A stretch of DNA of 64,000 nucleotides, from NCBI GenBank assembly GCA_035762545.1, contig DASTOM010000027.1, positions 1-64,000 on the forward strand, given 5' to 3'. The stretch comes from JANQRA01 sp035762545. Lineage in GTDB: Bacteria; Actinomycetota; Acidimicrobiia; Spongiisociales; ZC4RG35. A program made the translations under genes and the position numbers. Positions 26,016 through 33,883 of this stretch are shown one piece after another (position 1 is the stretch's first letter; each line of letters starts with the position of its first letter). The notes below the pieces were generated by a model that saw only the letters and a program-made list of their open reading frames with translations, did not search any database and had not been told where the DNA came from.

Positions 26016-27196
26016 TTTCCCGGCTCCCACAGACCGAACTTCCAGTCGGGATCTCCCGGCTGCATCGAACCCTCGTACTGGCTGGCGATACCCATCTGCC
26101 TGGTCCGTGCCAGGGCGGTCCGTGCCAGGTCCAGCTGGACCGGCTCCCACAGGGCGAGAGCCTCGAGAACGTGCCCGTGAGTCGCTGCCAGGGCGTCCCG
26201 AAGAGCCCAGGCGTCGGCACATGCCTTGGCCTGTCCGGCAGCCACGTGTGGGCGGAGCGTGGTGGCTGCGTCGCCGAGAAGGCAGGTACGGTCGAAAGCC
26301 ATCCGAGGGCTGGCCACGTCGAACACCGCCTGGATCAGGGGGGAGCCGCAAGCCAGGACGATCTCGCTCATCTGAGGAGCCAGGACCTCGGTGGCGGTGC
26401 TGTGCAGCTCGGCGAGATGTTCAGGGCGGATCTGGCCGGGTGGCATCGTCCCTGTCCTCCGCCCACCGCCGGCGTCGGTCATGAGATTCTCGAACGGGCC
26501 GCCGGTGGGGTAGTTGCGGTACCAGACGAAGTTGATCACCCGGTTCGGGGGCTCGGTGTCCCCCGTCGGGCCGGGAATGGCATAGACCAGGATGTGTCCG
26601 TGGTCGAGCACCTGGTAGACCATGGCATCGGCGACCGTCTCCTGTGTTTCGGGGGAGAGATGGCCCTCGGGGACGGTGCCCCGCCAGGCGACGTATCCGG
26701 CGTACTCGGGGACGACTTCGGGCAATAGGATCGAACGTCCCGTCGAGTTCATGCCGTCGGCGAACACCGCCATGTCTCCGTCCGCCCGGCTGCCGTTCCC
26801 GAACTCGAGACTCACCCCGTCATCCAGCTGGGTCAACCCGATGACTTCGTGGTCGTAGTGATAACTGCCGGAATCGAACACGTCGAGAAGCGCTCGGTAG
26901 ATGGTGGACCATCCCGAGAACCGGAAGTGGTCTTCATGTGAGGCGATCGTTGTGCCCGATGCATCGACATAGTTCCAGTAGGTGAGTTCGAGGCTCACCC
27001 GCTTGGGCCCGGAACCGTCGCCCTGTTCGAAGTATCGCTCTGTCACCGGGAGCACGACGATCCCCGCGCCACGATCCTCGAGATCGCGATCGGACCTCTC
27101 GTAGATCTCGACGTCACAGCCCAGCTCTGACAGCAGCACCCCGGTGGTGAGTCCGCCGATGGATCCACCGGCTATGAGTACCCGGGGCCAGCCCAC
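26012..27196 (-). CDS. FAD-dependent monooxygenase, 2,6-dihydroxypyridine hydroxylase-like
   Basis: 394-residue group A flavin monooxygenase. Seen: VLIAGGSIGGLTTGVLLSEL near residue 6 (FAD Rossmann), FADGMNSTGRS near 145 (DG motif) and LLGDAATTLRPHVAAGQAKA near 305. The last motif, with RPHVAAG, is characteristic of the 2,6-dihydroxypyridine 3-hydroxylase branch; this is from memory of the family. The GTG start follows the cupin stop by two bases. It would hydroxylate an activated aromatic or heteroaromatic ring. The neighbouring alpha/beta-hydrolase fold, cupin and exporter genes fit ring attack. Confidence 0.85.
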   Translation of the reverse strand: MGWPRVLIAGGSIGGLTTGVLLSELGCDVEIYERSDRDLEDRGAGIVVLPVTERYFEQGDGSGPKRVSLELTYWNYVDASGTTIASHEDHFRFSGWSTIYRALLDVFDSGSYHYDHEVIGLTQLDDGVSLEFGNGSRADGDMAVFADGMNSTGRSILLPEVVPEYAGYVAWRGTVPEGHLSPETQETVADAMVYQVLDHGHILVYAIPGPTGDTEPPNRVINFVWYRNYPTGGPFENLMTDAGGGRRTGTMPPGQIRPEHLAELHSTATEVLAPQMSEIVLACGSPLIQAVFDVASPRMAFDRTCLLGDAATTLRPHVAAGQAKACADAWALRDALAATHGHVLEALALWEPVQLDLARTALARTRQMGIASQYEGSMQPGDPDWKFGLWEPGN

Positions 27197-27198
27197 TC

Positions 27199-27576
27199 TC
27201 AGTCGAGCAGCTCGACGGTCACGAACCGGAGGGTGGAGTCCCCGATGTTCTCCAGATCATGGATCAAGGCTGTCTCCGGAGAGTGTTCGAGGTATCTTGT
27301 CTCGCCCTCGACGTAGTCACGCACCACGTAGGACCCGTCGCTGAATCGCTGCAGCCCCCGGCTTCCTTCGACCACCGTCCAGAAGTAGTTGGTCGTGTGG
27401 GAATGGAACTCTCCGCGCTCGCCCGGTTCCAGCTTGACCTCCCAGACACGGATCCGGGGGTTCTCGAACCACACGGCGGTCCCGAGTTGTTTGTTCTCGG
27501 GCGCCGCTTCGAGCTCGTCGCTGAAGTCGGCGGGATCGAACCTGCCCTCTTCGACGGTCTCGGGTCTCGCTTCCAT
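27199..27576 (-). CDS. Cupin-domain protein
   Basis: 125-residue single-domain cupin. Motif 1 is RIRVWEVKLEPGERGEFHSHTTNY (His pair near 58-60, split here by description); the second motif is weak (SPETALIHDLEN near 98-109). It has AAGGAG eight bases before its ATG and lies between the hydrolase and monooxygenase genes. Small cupins of this kind can be dioxygenases, isomerases or binding proteins. With only one clear His pair, metal binding is possible but catalysis is uncertain. Confidence 0.8.
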   Translation of the reverse strand: MEARPETVEEGRFDPADFSDELEAAPENKQLGTAVWFENPRIRVWEVKLEPGERGEFHSHTTNYFWTVVEGSRGLQRFSDGSYVVRDYVEGETRYLEHSPETALIHDLENIGDSTLRFVTVELLD

Positions 27577-27580
27577 TGGT

Positions 27581-28372
27581 TCACACTCCTTCGCAGAAAT
27601 TCGCGATCAGCTCCAACAGACCGTCAGGAGCCTGAAGCTGTGGAGCGTGGGCGATGCCCGGCATCGTCACCAGGGTGGCCCCGGGGATCAGGTCACGCAA
27701 AGTCTCTGCCATCGACGGCGGCGTGGCCTGGTCGTCTTCGCCCACGACCAACAGCGTTGGACTGGTCACCGTCGTGGCGCGGGCCGACAGGTCGAGCGAC
27801 CTGAGGGCGGTGCAGGCGGTGATGAAAGCTTCTGGGTCGGTGCGCGCCAGGACCTCGCTCCGTTCGACAACCTCGTCTGGATGGGCGTCCAGATACTCCT
27901 GTGTGAAGATCCGCAGCAGAGCGGTTGGGGTGACCGCATCCATGCCTCCTGATCGCACGGCGTCGATCATGCCGTCGAGGGCGGGTTTTGCCTCGTAAGG
28001 GAAGGCCGCCCCGCAGCCCAGGAGGATCAGACGGTCGACCAGGTCGGGATGACGAATGGCCAGGGCGAGCGCGACGAACGAGCCGAGGCCATTCCCGATG
28101 AGCGTCGTGCCCCCGCCATCGGCGAGACCCCTGATGGCGGCGGCCATGAGGTCGGCGTGCTCCTCGATGCGCGGTGGGGCCTGCGAAGTCTCTCCGAAGC
28201 CGGGGAGATCGAATGAAATCACCCTCCCGTCCAGTCCTTTGACGATGCGATCGAAGGCGTTGCGGTCGGTCAGGAGAGAGTGGAGGAGGACCCACCGATC
28301 GCCCTCGCCGCCGGCACCGAAAGACACCCGACCCAGCGGCGTATCGACCGAAGACGGCTCCAAAGCGACCAT
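27581..28372 (-). CDS. Alpha/beta-hydrolase fold protein lacking the nucleophile Ser
   Basis: 263-residue protein ordered like MhpC-type and esterase hydrolases: oxyanion region WVLLHSLLTDRNAF near residue 27, ISFDLPGFGET near 51, nucleophile elbow LIGNGLGSFVAL near 90, acid VVGEDDQATPP near 210 and His GIAHAPQLQ near 240. The elbow reads G-N-G-L-G where the family has G-x-S-x-G, so the catalytic Ser is Gly, although Asp and His remain. ATG 28372 is 7 bases from a TAGGAT -10, so the message is probably leaderless. First gene of the five-gene minus-strand operon. Confidence 0.85.
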   Translation of the reverse strand: MVALEPSSVDTPLGRVSFGAGGEGDRWVLLHSLLTDRNAFDRIVKGLDGRVISFDLPGFGETSQAPPRIEEHADLMAAAIRGLADGGGTTLIGNGLGSFVALALAIRHPDLVDRLILLGCGAAFPYEAKPALDGMIDAVRSGGMDAVTPTALLRIFTQEYLDAHPDEVVERSEVLARTDPEAFITACTALRSLDLSARATTVTSPTLLVVGEDDQATPPSMAETLRDLIPGATLVTMPGIAHAPQLQAPDGLLELIANFCEGV

Positions 28373-28378
28373 GACGCT

Positions 28379-28400
28379 GATCCTATAACATGTAGGATCG
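28379..28400. promoter_or_regulatory. Palindromic divergent promoter/operator (site E)
   Basis: Arms GATCCTA (28379-28385) and TAGGATC (28393-28399) form a perfect inverted repeat around a seven-base centre. Each arm contains TAGGAT, a -10 hexamer, one facing each divergent operon, only seven bases apart. The two promoters must therefore compete for the same DNA, and a dimeric regulator could block both. Confidence 0.65.
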
Positions 28401-28420
28401 AGTTCGAATTCGCGAGCCCA

Positions 28421-28455
28421 GGGCTGTAGACATCGCTCAGCGGGGTCTACAGCCC
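28421..28455 (+). promoter_or_regulatory. Leader hairpin downstream of site E
   Basis: GGGCTGTAGAC (28421-28431) is perfectly complementary to 28445-28455, with a 13-base loop. It would lie in the 5' leader of the carboxymuconolactone-decarboxylase-family gene if transcription starts after the plus-strand TAGGAT. It may be an attenuator or a stability element. No T-run follows. Confidence 0.5.
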
Positions 28456-28486
28456 CGGGTCGCAGGAAACCAGGGATTGGAGAGTT

Positions 28487-28999
28487 TTGCCACGCGTACA
28501 GCTGATCGAGGAGAGAGATCAGGCTTCCGCCGCCCAGATCGAGGTGTTCGACCACATCGCGGCCAGTCGTGGCGGTCGGATGATCCGTCCCTACGCGGCG
28601 ATGCTCCACCGGCCCGAGATCGCCCGTGCCGCAGCCGACCTCGGCGCGGTGATCAGGTTCGAATCGACGATCGGCGACCGGATTCGGGAGTTGGCGATCG
28701 TGACCACTGCGATCGAACGGAAGTGTGACTTCGAGTGGGCGTCGCACAGCCCGTTGGCCAGGGACGCCGGTGTCAGCGAGGCCACTCTGGACGCGATACG
28801 CGGCGGCGTTGCGGTCACCGGCCGGGACGCCATCATCGTGGATTTCGCTCGAGCACTGTGCCGGAGTGGTGAGGTAGACGACACCACCTTCAACAACGCC
28901 GCAGACGAGCTCGGGGAGGACGGGGTGGTGGAGCTTGCAGCCGTGGTCGGCTACTACTCGATGCTGGCGTTGTTCATGAAGGCGTGTGACGTATGTTGA
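28487..28999 (+). CDS. Carboxymuconolactone decarboxylase/AhpD-family protein
   Basis: 170-residue all-helical protein. Seen: RIRELAIVTTAIERKCDFEW (about 63-82) then ASHSPLARDAGVSEATLDAI, the AhpD-like core with conserved His in place of a CxxC pair; one Cys (KCDF) and a C-terminal CDVC pair are present. Family members are decarboxylases of muconolactones or AhpD-type peroxidase partners. The incomplete redox motif favours a decarboxylase or isomerase role. TTG start. Its end overlaps the next gene by seven bases. Confidence 0.85.
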   Translation: MPRVQLIEERDQASAAQIEVFDHIAASRGGRMIRPYAAMLHRPEIARAAADLGAVIRFESTIGDRIRELAIVTTAIERKCDFEWASHSPLARDAGVSEATLDAIRGGVAVTGRDAIIVDFARALCRSGEVDDTTFNNAADELGEDGVVELAAVVGYYSMLALFMKACDVC

Positions 29000-29994
29000 A
29001 CGGTGGAGATCCGGTCGGGCTCGGACTGGTAGGGCTGGGCTGGTGGGGCGCCGAGCTGACCAAAGCAGCGGAACGAGGAGGAGCGGCCCGTGTGGTCACC
29101 TGTTTCGCTCGTGGTGAGAAGGGTCGAAACGCATTCGCCGACGAGTACGGCTGTCGCTCCGCGGCCTCGATGGAGGACCTGCTGGCCGATGAGTCCGTCG
29201 AAGGCGTGCTGATCGCGACCTCCCATCAGAGTCATCGACCGCTGATCGAACAGGTCGCCGCCTCGGGCAAGCACATATTCGTCGAGAAGCCTCTCACCAC
29301 CACCGTGGAGGACGGTCGAGCGGCTGTGGATGCGGCGAGGAGGGCTGGCGTGATTCTCCAGGTCGGGCATCAGCGGAGGAGGACCGCGGCCAACCGGAAG
29401 ATCAAAGAGATGATCGATGTCGGGGAGCTCGGTGACATCGAGACTGTGGTCGCCCATCAGTCCATCCCCAACGGGTTCAAGATGCCCGATGAGGCTTGGC
29501 GTTGGAGCCCTGATCAGAGCCCCCTCGGGTCGATGACCTCGCTGGGTGTCCACAAGATCGACACGATGCACTATCTAGTCGGACCGATCTCCCGGGTCAG
29601 CGCCTTCACCAGGGCCGGTCGTGACCGCCCGATCGACGAGGCAACAGTTGTCGCCTTCGAGTTCGAGAGTGGGGCGCTTGCCACGCTGACCACATCCTTC
29701 TTCACCCCGGTCATCAATGAGATCGCCCTCTTCGGCACAGACGCCGCGGCGTTCAACACCGCCGGAGGCACCCGGTTGGCGGTGCAGAAGAGACTCGACG
29801 CCGAGCCGACGGACGTCGAGCTGACGCCGGTGGATCCGGTGGTGGATCAACTGGTCGGGTTCGCCCAGGCGATCCGGGGCGAAGGTCCGGTGGAACCCGA
29901 TGGTGAGGCCGGGCTGGCCGTGATCGCCGTGATGGAAGCGGCCGCGGAGAGCGCGGCCTCCGGACGGGCCGTCGACGTACCCTCGCCCCTCTGA
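28993..29994 (+). CDS. Gfo/Idh/MocA-family oxidoreductase
   Basis: 333-residue NAD(P)-dependent dehydrogenase: LGLVGLGWWGAELTKAAER near residue 10, VEKPLTTTVEDGRAAV near 97 and VGHQRRRTAANRKIKEMI near 121. The catalytic Lys is in VEKP. It overlaps the carboxymuconolactone-type gene by seven bases and ends three bases before the convergent Zn-dehydrogenase gene. Its divergence from the copies at 2973, 21512 and 22642 suggests separate recruitment. Confidence 0.9.
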   Translation: MLNGGDPVGLGLVGLGWWGAELTKAAERGGAARVVTCFARGEKGRNAFADEYGCRSAASMEDLLADESVEGVLIATSHQSHRPLIEQVAASGKHIFVEKPLTTTVEDGRAAVDAARRAGVILQVGHQRRRTAANRKIKEMIDVGELGDIETVVAHQSIPNGFKMPDEAWRWSPDQSPLGSMTSLGVHKIDTMHYLVGPISRVSAFTRAGRDRPIDEATVVAFEFESGALATLTTSFFTPVINEIALFGTDAAAFNTAGGTRLAVQKRLDAEPTDVELTPVDPVVDQLVGFAQAIRGEGPVEPDGEAGLAVIAVMEAAAESAASGRAVDVPSPL

Positions 29995-29997
29995 GGG

Positions 29998-30996
29998 TCA
30001 GATCGTCATCAAGACCTTCAAGGACGACGGGTCGTCCACCAACTCGAAGGCCCGTTCTGCCTCGTCGAGCGCGAGGACATGGGTCACCAACGGCTCCAGA
30101 GTCAACGAGCCGGCTGCGGTGAGGTCGATGCCGTCGGCGTAGTCGCCGATCAATGCGGCTCTGGGGTTTCTGAGTGTCAGTTCCTTGTGATAGAGCTGGT
30201 AGTAGGGGAGTCCCTGGCCTGCACCGGTCAGTGTCCCGAAGACGAGAACCTCACCTCCGGTGGCGACGAGCGAGATCGCCTCGCCGAGTGTCGACTCGAT
30301 GCCCACCGCCTCGACGACCAGGTCCGGGCCGAGGCCGTCGGTGACTTCGGCGAGCACGTCCGCGGCTTTGTCAGGCGTTGCGGTGGCGTCGGCGCCCAAC
30401 TCGGCTGCGAGATCACGCTTCCATTCCGATCTGGTGATCCCGACCACCCTCATTCCTTTGAGACGCATCAGCTGTGAGAGGAGTTGGCCCGACACTCCGA
30501 GACCGATCACGGCGGCGACCTGACCCGGGAACACGTCGACCTGCTTTGCGGCATGGACACAGGTGCCGAGCACCTGGAGCAGGCCTGAGGCGCGGTCACC
30601 GATCGAGTCGGGGACCCTCACCAGCCGGTTCACGGGGACGGTCGTGTACTCGGTGAAGACGCCGTCCACGTCACGCCCGAGCAGGCCGCCGTTGATACAG
30701 ATGTTGGGTCGCCCGGCGAGACACATGGCACACCACCCACAGGCGACACCAGGATCGACGAGAACCCGGTCGCCTGCGGCGAATGGGGATCCCTCCGGAC
30801 CAGACACGACCTCTCCGACCAGCTCGTGACCGACGATCCGTGGGAAGTCCACCGGGATCTTGCCCGCAACGATCTTGGTGTCCGTGCCACAGATCCCGAC
30901 TTGCAGGTTGCGAACCAGCACCCAAGCGTCTGCCGCGGGCTCGGGCACCTCGGCCAACTCGATCTGGTGGGGGGCGGTGACGCGGACTGCTCTCAA
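29998..30996 (-). CDS. Zinc-dependent medium-chain alcohol/polyol dehydrogenase
   Basis: 332-residue MDR-family enzyme. Seen: catalytic Zn Cys in GICGTDTK near residue 34, GHELVGEV near 55, the four structural-Zn Cys in CGWCAMCLAGRPNIC near 87-101, and the NAD site AAVIGLGVSGQLLSQ near 160. TTG 30996 is chosen because GAGGAG stands five bases upstream; a longer frame to 31059 has no ribosome-binding site. It diverges from the second GntR gene across 71 bases and may be one of its targets. Confidence 0.9.
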   Translation of the reverse strand: MRAVRVTAPHQIELAEVPEPAADAWVLVRNLQVGICGTDTKIVAGKIPVDFPRIVGHELVGEVVSGPEGSPFAAGDRVLVDPGVACGWCAMCLAGRPNICINGGLLGRDVDGVFTEYTTVPVNRLVRVPDSIGDRASGLLQVLGTCVHAAKQVDVFPGQVAAVIGLGVSGQLLSQLMRLKGMRVVGITRSEWKRDLAAELGADATATPDKAADVLAEVTDGLGPDLVVEAVGIESTLGEAISLVATGGEVLVFGTLTGAGQGLPYYQLYHKELTLRNPRAALIGDYADGIDLTAAGSLTLEPLVTHVLALDEAERAFELVDDPSSLKVLMTI

Positions 30997-31067
30997 TGAC
31001 TCTCCTCGGGCTTGTGGTTGATCGTAAGCCCTGGGAACTCGAGTCGCCTCTTGTAGCATCCCGGGCT

Positions 31068-31757
31068 ATGGAGCTGACCCCCGAGTTCCGAATCGAGCCT
31101 GCCGGTGACGGTTTTGCCGCCAACCGCCAGACCGCCTACGAGTACGTGCTCGGTGTCCTTCGCCGGGCGATCCTCAATGGCGAGCTGCGCAGCGGTAGCC
31201 GTCTGGTTCAGGCCGAGCTCGCCGCGATGCTCGATGTCAGCACCACCCCTGTCCGTGAGGCACTCCGCGACCTGGCCACCGAGGGTCTCGTCCAGTTCGA
31301 CCCCCATCGCGGCGCCATCGTGTCCGAGCTCAGCGCCAACGACGTTCACGACATCTACGAGATTCGCCGGGTCCTCGAGCCACTGGCGATGCGCCAGGCC
31401 GTCCCCAACATCAGCGACGCCCTGATCGCCAGGCTCCGCAAGCTCCATGAGCAGATGCTCGCCGAGCCTCACTCCGTCGACTGGGTCGACCGCAACCGGG
31501 TATTCCACATGGCCGTGTACGAGACGGCGGCGTCGCCCCGTTTGGCCGCGATCATCCGCAATCTCCAGGACGCTTCGGTGATGTACATCGGCGCCTCCCT
31601 CCATCACAAGCCCGGGCTCAGGGAGGAGGCGAACCACGGTCACGAGGAGATCCTCGACGCCCTGGAGAAGCGAGACGTCGAAGCGGCGGTTGCGGCTCTC
31701 GAGGCTCACCTCCGCACCTCGATCGACGCCTACGGCGTCAGCGACGATCAAGACTGA
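31068..31757 (+). CDS. GntR-family regulator with FCD domain (second)
   Basis: 229-residue regulator. Winged helix: VLRRAILNGELRSGSRLVQA near 28-47 and MLDVSTTPVREALRDLATEG near 54-73. FCD domain with His in NRVFHMAVYE near 147, HGHEEIL near 187 and LEAHLRT near 212. Its DNA-reading helix (VSTTPVREALR) is the same as in the regulator at 16960, so both may read similar operators. The ATG follows TAGCAT (31054-31059) by eight bases, so a leaderless start is likely. TTGTAGCATC there resembles the TGTAGGATC of sites E and F and may be an autoregulatory site. Confidence 0.92.
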   Translation: MELTPEFRIEPAGDGFAANRQTAYEYVLGVLRRAILNGELRSGSRLVQAELAAMLDVSTTPVREALRDLATEGLVQFDPHRGAIVSELSANDVHDIYEIRRVLEPLAMRQAVPNISDALIARLRKLHEQMLAEPHSVDWVDRNRVFHMAVYETAASPRLAAIIRNLQDASVMYIGASLHHKPGLREEANHGHEEILDALEKRDVEAAVAALEAHLRTSIDAYGVSDDQD

Positions 31758-32734
31758 CCGCCCGGTTCTGCAGCCAGGCTCGAAGTCAACTTCGGGCCGG
31801 TCTCGTCAGACAGAAGATTCAGCGTGACACCGGCGATGATCAGGGCCAGCCCTGCGATGAGGGTCGTGGTGATCGTTTCGCCGACGAACAGCGCTGACGA
31901 GATCACACCAACGACGGGAACGGCCATCAGGGTCAGGTTGGCCGAGATCGCAGCGAGATTCCTGAGGATCACGATCTGGGCCCAGAAGGCCACTCCGGTC
32001 GCCAGCACCCCCTGATAGGCGACGACCAGACCCAGCTGGGGGGTCCAGTCGATCTGCGGGAGTCCCTCCCTCATCATCGCGACCGTGAACAGGATGATCA
32101 GTGCTCCGGTGAGCTGCCATGGGATTGCCTGGAGCGGCGTCATCGTCCATCTATGAGCCCGGATGTGCACGGATGTGGCCGCGTTGACGATGGCGGCGAG
32201 GATGAGCAGTAGGTGCCCCAGGGCCACGCCCGGTGCGTCCCAGGCCAGACCCCACGGCTCGAAGAGGACGATGACGCCGGTGATGCCCAGGACGAGACCG
32301 ACCCACCGTCTTCCGATCATCCGCTCCCCGAGGAACACGGCGGCGATGGGGACCGTCCACAGGCTGGCCGTCCACACGATCACGGACGACCTTCCTGGCG
32401 GGACCAGTTCCAGCCCCGAGAAGACCAGGACGAAGACCATTGCCAGCCTGAAGACCGCCAGCGAGGCGACGATCTTCAGATCCGCCCGCGGCGGTACGCG
32501 GATGTTGCCCGTGGACACGACCACCACGATGATCACCGCCAGGGCGCCGAGCACCCGGAATACCCCCATCCACACCGGGCTGATCGATTCCAGGGCGGTG
32601 GCCATGATCGGCCAGTTCAAACCCAGGATGAGAGTCACCAGGATCAGGAGTGAGTAGACGGCGGGGCGGGTCAGCTTTCCCGTTTCGCCAGGGTCGTCGC
32701 TGTCCCAAATCAGGTCCCGGATATATGACGTCAA
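31748..32734 (-). CDS. DMT/EamA-family transporter
   Basis: 328-residue inner-membrane protein with about ten transmembrane helices in two EamA repeats. Repeat 1 spans roughly residues 25-165, with LVPPGRSSVIVWTASLWTVP. Repeat 2 spans 175-315, with AISANLTLMAVPVVGVISSA. TTG 32734 is chosen on a GGTGG upstream; the frame open further upstream is non-coding. Its 3' end overlaps the GntR gene tail-to-tail by ten bases. Shares the F promoter region with the divergent amidohydrolase, suggesting export or uptake of that enzyme's substrate or product. Confidence 0.88.
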   Translation of the reverse strand: MTSYIRDLIWDSDDPGETGKLTRPAVYSLLILVTLILGLNWPIMATALESISPVWMGVFRVLGALAVIIVVVVSTGNIRVPPRADLKIVASLAVFRLAMVFVLVFSGLELVPPGRSSVIVWTASLWTVPIAAVFLGERMIGRRWVGLVLGITGVIVLFEPWGLAWDAPGVALGHLLLILAAIVNAATSVHIRAHRWTMTPLQAIPWQLTGALIILFTVAMMREGLPQIDWTPQLGLVVAYQGVLATGVAFWAQIVILRNLAAISANLTLMAVPVVGVISSALFVGETITTTLIAGLALIIAGVTLNLLSDETGPKLTSSLAAEPGGQS

Positions 32735-32784
32735 AGTTTCACCACCGATGCGGAGTGGTTCCGGCTTGGACCCGGCCCCGATTT

Positions 32785-32802
32785 CACAACATGTAGGATC
32801 GG
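32785..32802. promoter_or_regulatory. Shared AT-rich promoter/operator motif (site F)
   Basis: CACAACATGTAGGATCGG lies between the divergent transporter and amidohydrolase genes. The segment AACATGTAGGATCG is identical to part of site E. TAGGAT at 32795-32800 serves as -10 for the plus-strand gene. Confidence 0.55.
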
Positions 32803-32832
32803 CGGACCAGTCCGCAGATCCCCGCAGGAACC

Positions 32833-33828
32833 ATGACGACCATCGACGTCCACTGTCATCTGGCAACGCCGCCCAGCCGCGAGGTCATCGAGCCCCATCG
32901 ACGCCGCGAGTACGAGCCGTACGACTACTTCATGGGTCAGGACTCGATCGACCACAACAAGGTCATGTTCCCGACGATCGTCGACTCTCTCACCAAGCCC
33001 GAGGCGCGTATCGCCCACATGGATGCAATGGGGGTCGACGTCCAGGGTCTGGCGACCTTCGTTTCCGAGTACTTCTACTGGGCGCCGGCGCCCGCGGCGG
33101 CGACTTCGGCGCGGATGCAGAACGAGAACCTGGCGGCAGCAGCAGCAGCCCACCCCGACCGATTCGCCCTGTTCGGGGCGACGGTCCCGTTGCAGGATGT
33201 GGACCTCGCCATCGCCTGCATGGACCACGCCGTCGACGAACTCGGGTTCAAGGGGCTCCAAATCGGGGGCACCGTCGACGGGCACAACCTCGACGAGGCT
33301 CGATTTCGTCCCTTCTGGGCGGCGGTCGAGGCCAAGGGTGTCCCGGTGATCCTGCATCCGAACGGGTACCCCGAGAGCCACAGATTCGGCGACTACTTCC
33401 TCACCAACTGCATCGGCAATCCGCTGGAAACGATGGTCGCGGCGACCCGGATGATCTTCAGCGGGCTCTTCGAAGAGCACCCCGGCATCAAGATCGTCCT
33501 GCTCCACGGTGGGGGCTACCTTCCCTTCTATTGCTCCCGGGCCGACCACACCTGGGAGGTTCGTCCGGAGACCCGGGTCAGGATCCCGGATCGGCCGCCG
33601 AGCGACTATATGAAGATGCTCTATTACGACACGATGGTCTTCCAGCCGCTCTATCTCCGTCATCTGGTCGAGGTGGTCGGGGCCGATCGGGTGATGCTGG
33701 GCACCGACTTCCCTTTCGACATGGGTGAGACCGATCCCGTCGGTCTCATCGAGGCGACTGAAGGGCTCTCCGACGTCGACCGCAACCGGATCAAGGGAGG
33801 GAATGCCGCGGCACTGTTCGGAATGTGA
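32833..33828 (+). CDS. Amidohydrolase family 2, copy 3 of a close trio
   Basis: 331-residue TIM-barrel metal enzyme: TIDVHCHLATPP at the N-terminus, RIAHMDAMGVDVQGLATF near residue 58, ILHPNGYPESHRFGDYF near 173, VLLHGGGYLPFY near 219 and MLGTDFPFDMGETDP near 284. Metal His and Asp positions are intact. Paralogue of the proteins at 19392 and 20511. Single-gene unit under site F, followed by a hairpin terminator. The spread of three copies over separate, similarly marked promoters suggests parallel substrates. Confidence 0.9.
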   Translation: MTTIDVHCHLATPPSREVIEPHRRREYEPYDYFMGQDSIDHNKVMFPTIVDSLTKPEARIAHMDAMGVDVQGLATFVSEYFYWAPAPAAATSARMQNENLAAAAAAHPDRFALFGATVPLQDVDLAIACMDHAVDELGFKGLQIGGTVDGHNLDEARFRPFWAAVEAKGVPVILHPNGYPESHRFGDYFLTNCIGNPLETMVAATRMIFSGLFEEHPGIKIVLLHGGGYLPFYCSRADHTWEVRPETRVRIPDRPPSDYMKMLYYDTMVFQPLYLRHLVEVVGADRVMLGTDFPFDMGETDPVGLIEATEGLSDVDRNRIKGGNAAALFGM

Positions 33829-33852
33829 CCGGGCTTCGGCGCCCTTTGAAAC

Positions 33853-33882
33853 GCTGTAGGGCCGGTAAACCGCCCCCACAGC
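33853..33882. terminator. Hairpin terminator between convergent genes
   Basis: GCTGTAGGG (33853-33861) pairs with CCCCACAGC (33874-33882) with one mismatch, and GGT/ACC can extend the stem inside. It occupies the 55-base gap between the amidohydrolase and the convergent MFS gene, and can serve both strands. Confidence 0.6.
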
Positions 33883-33883
33883 A

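Noticed and set aside
33137..33160. Short GCA-rich run inside the amidohydrolase gene at 32833
   Set aside because: It encodes a run of Ala in a coding frame and is not a separate repeat element.
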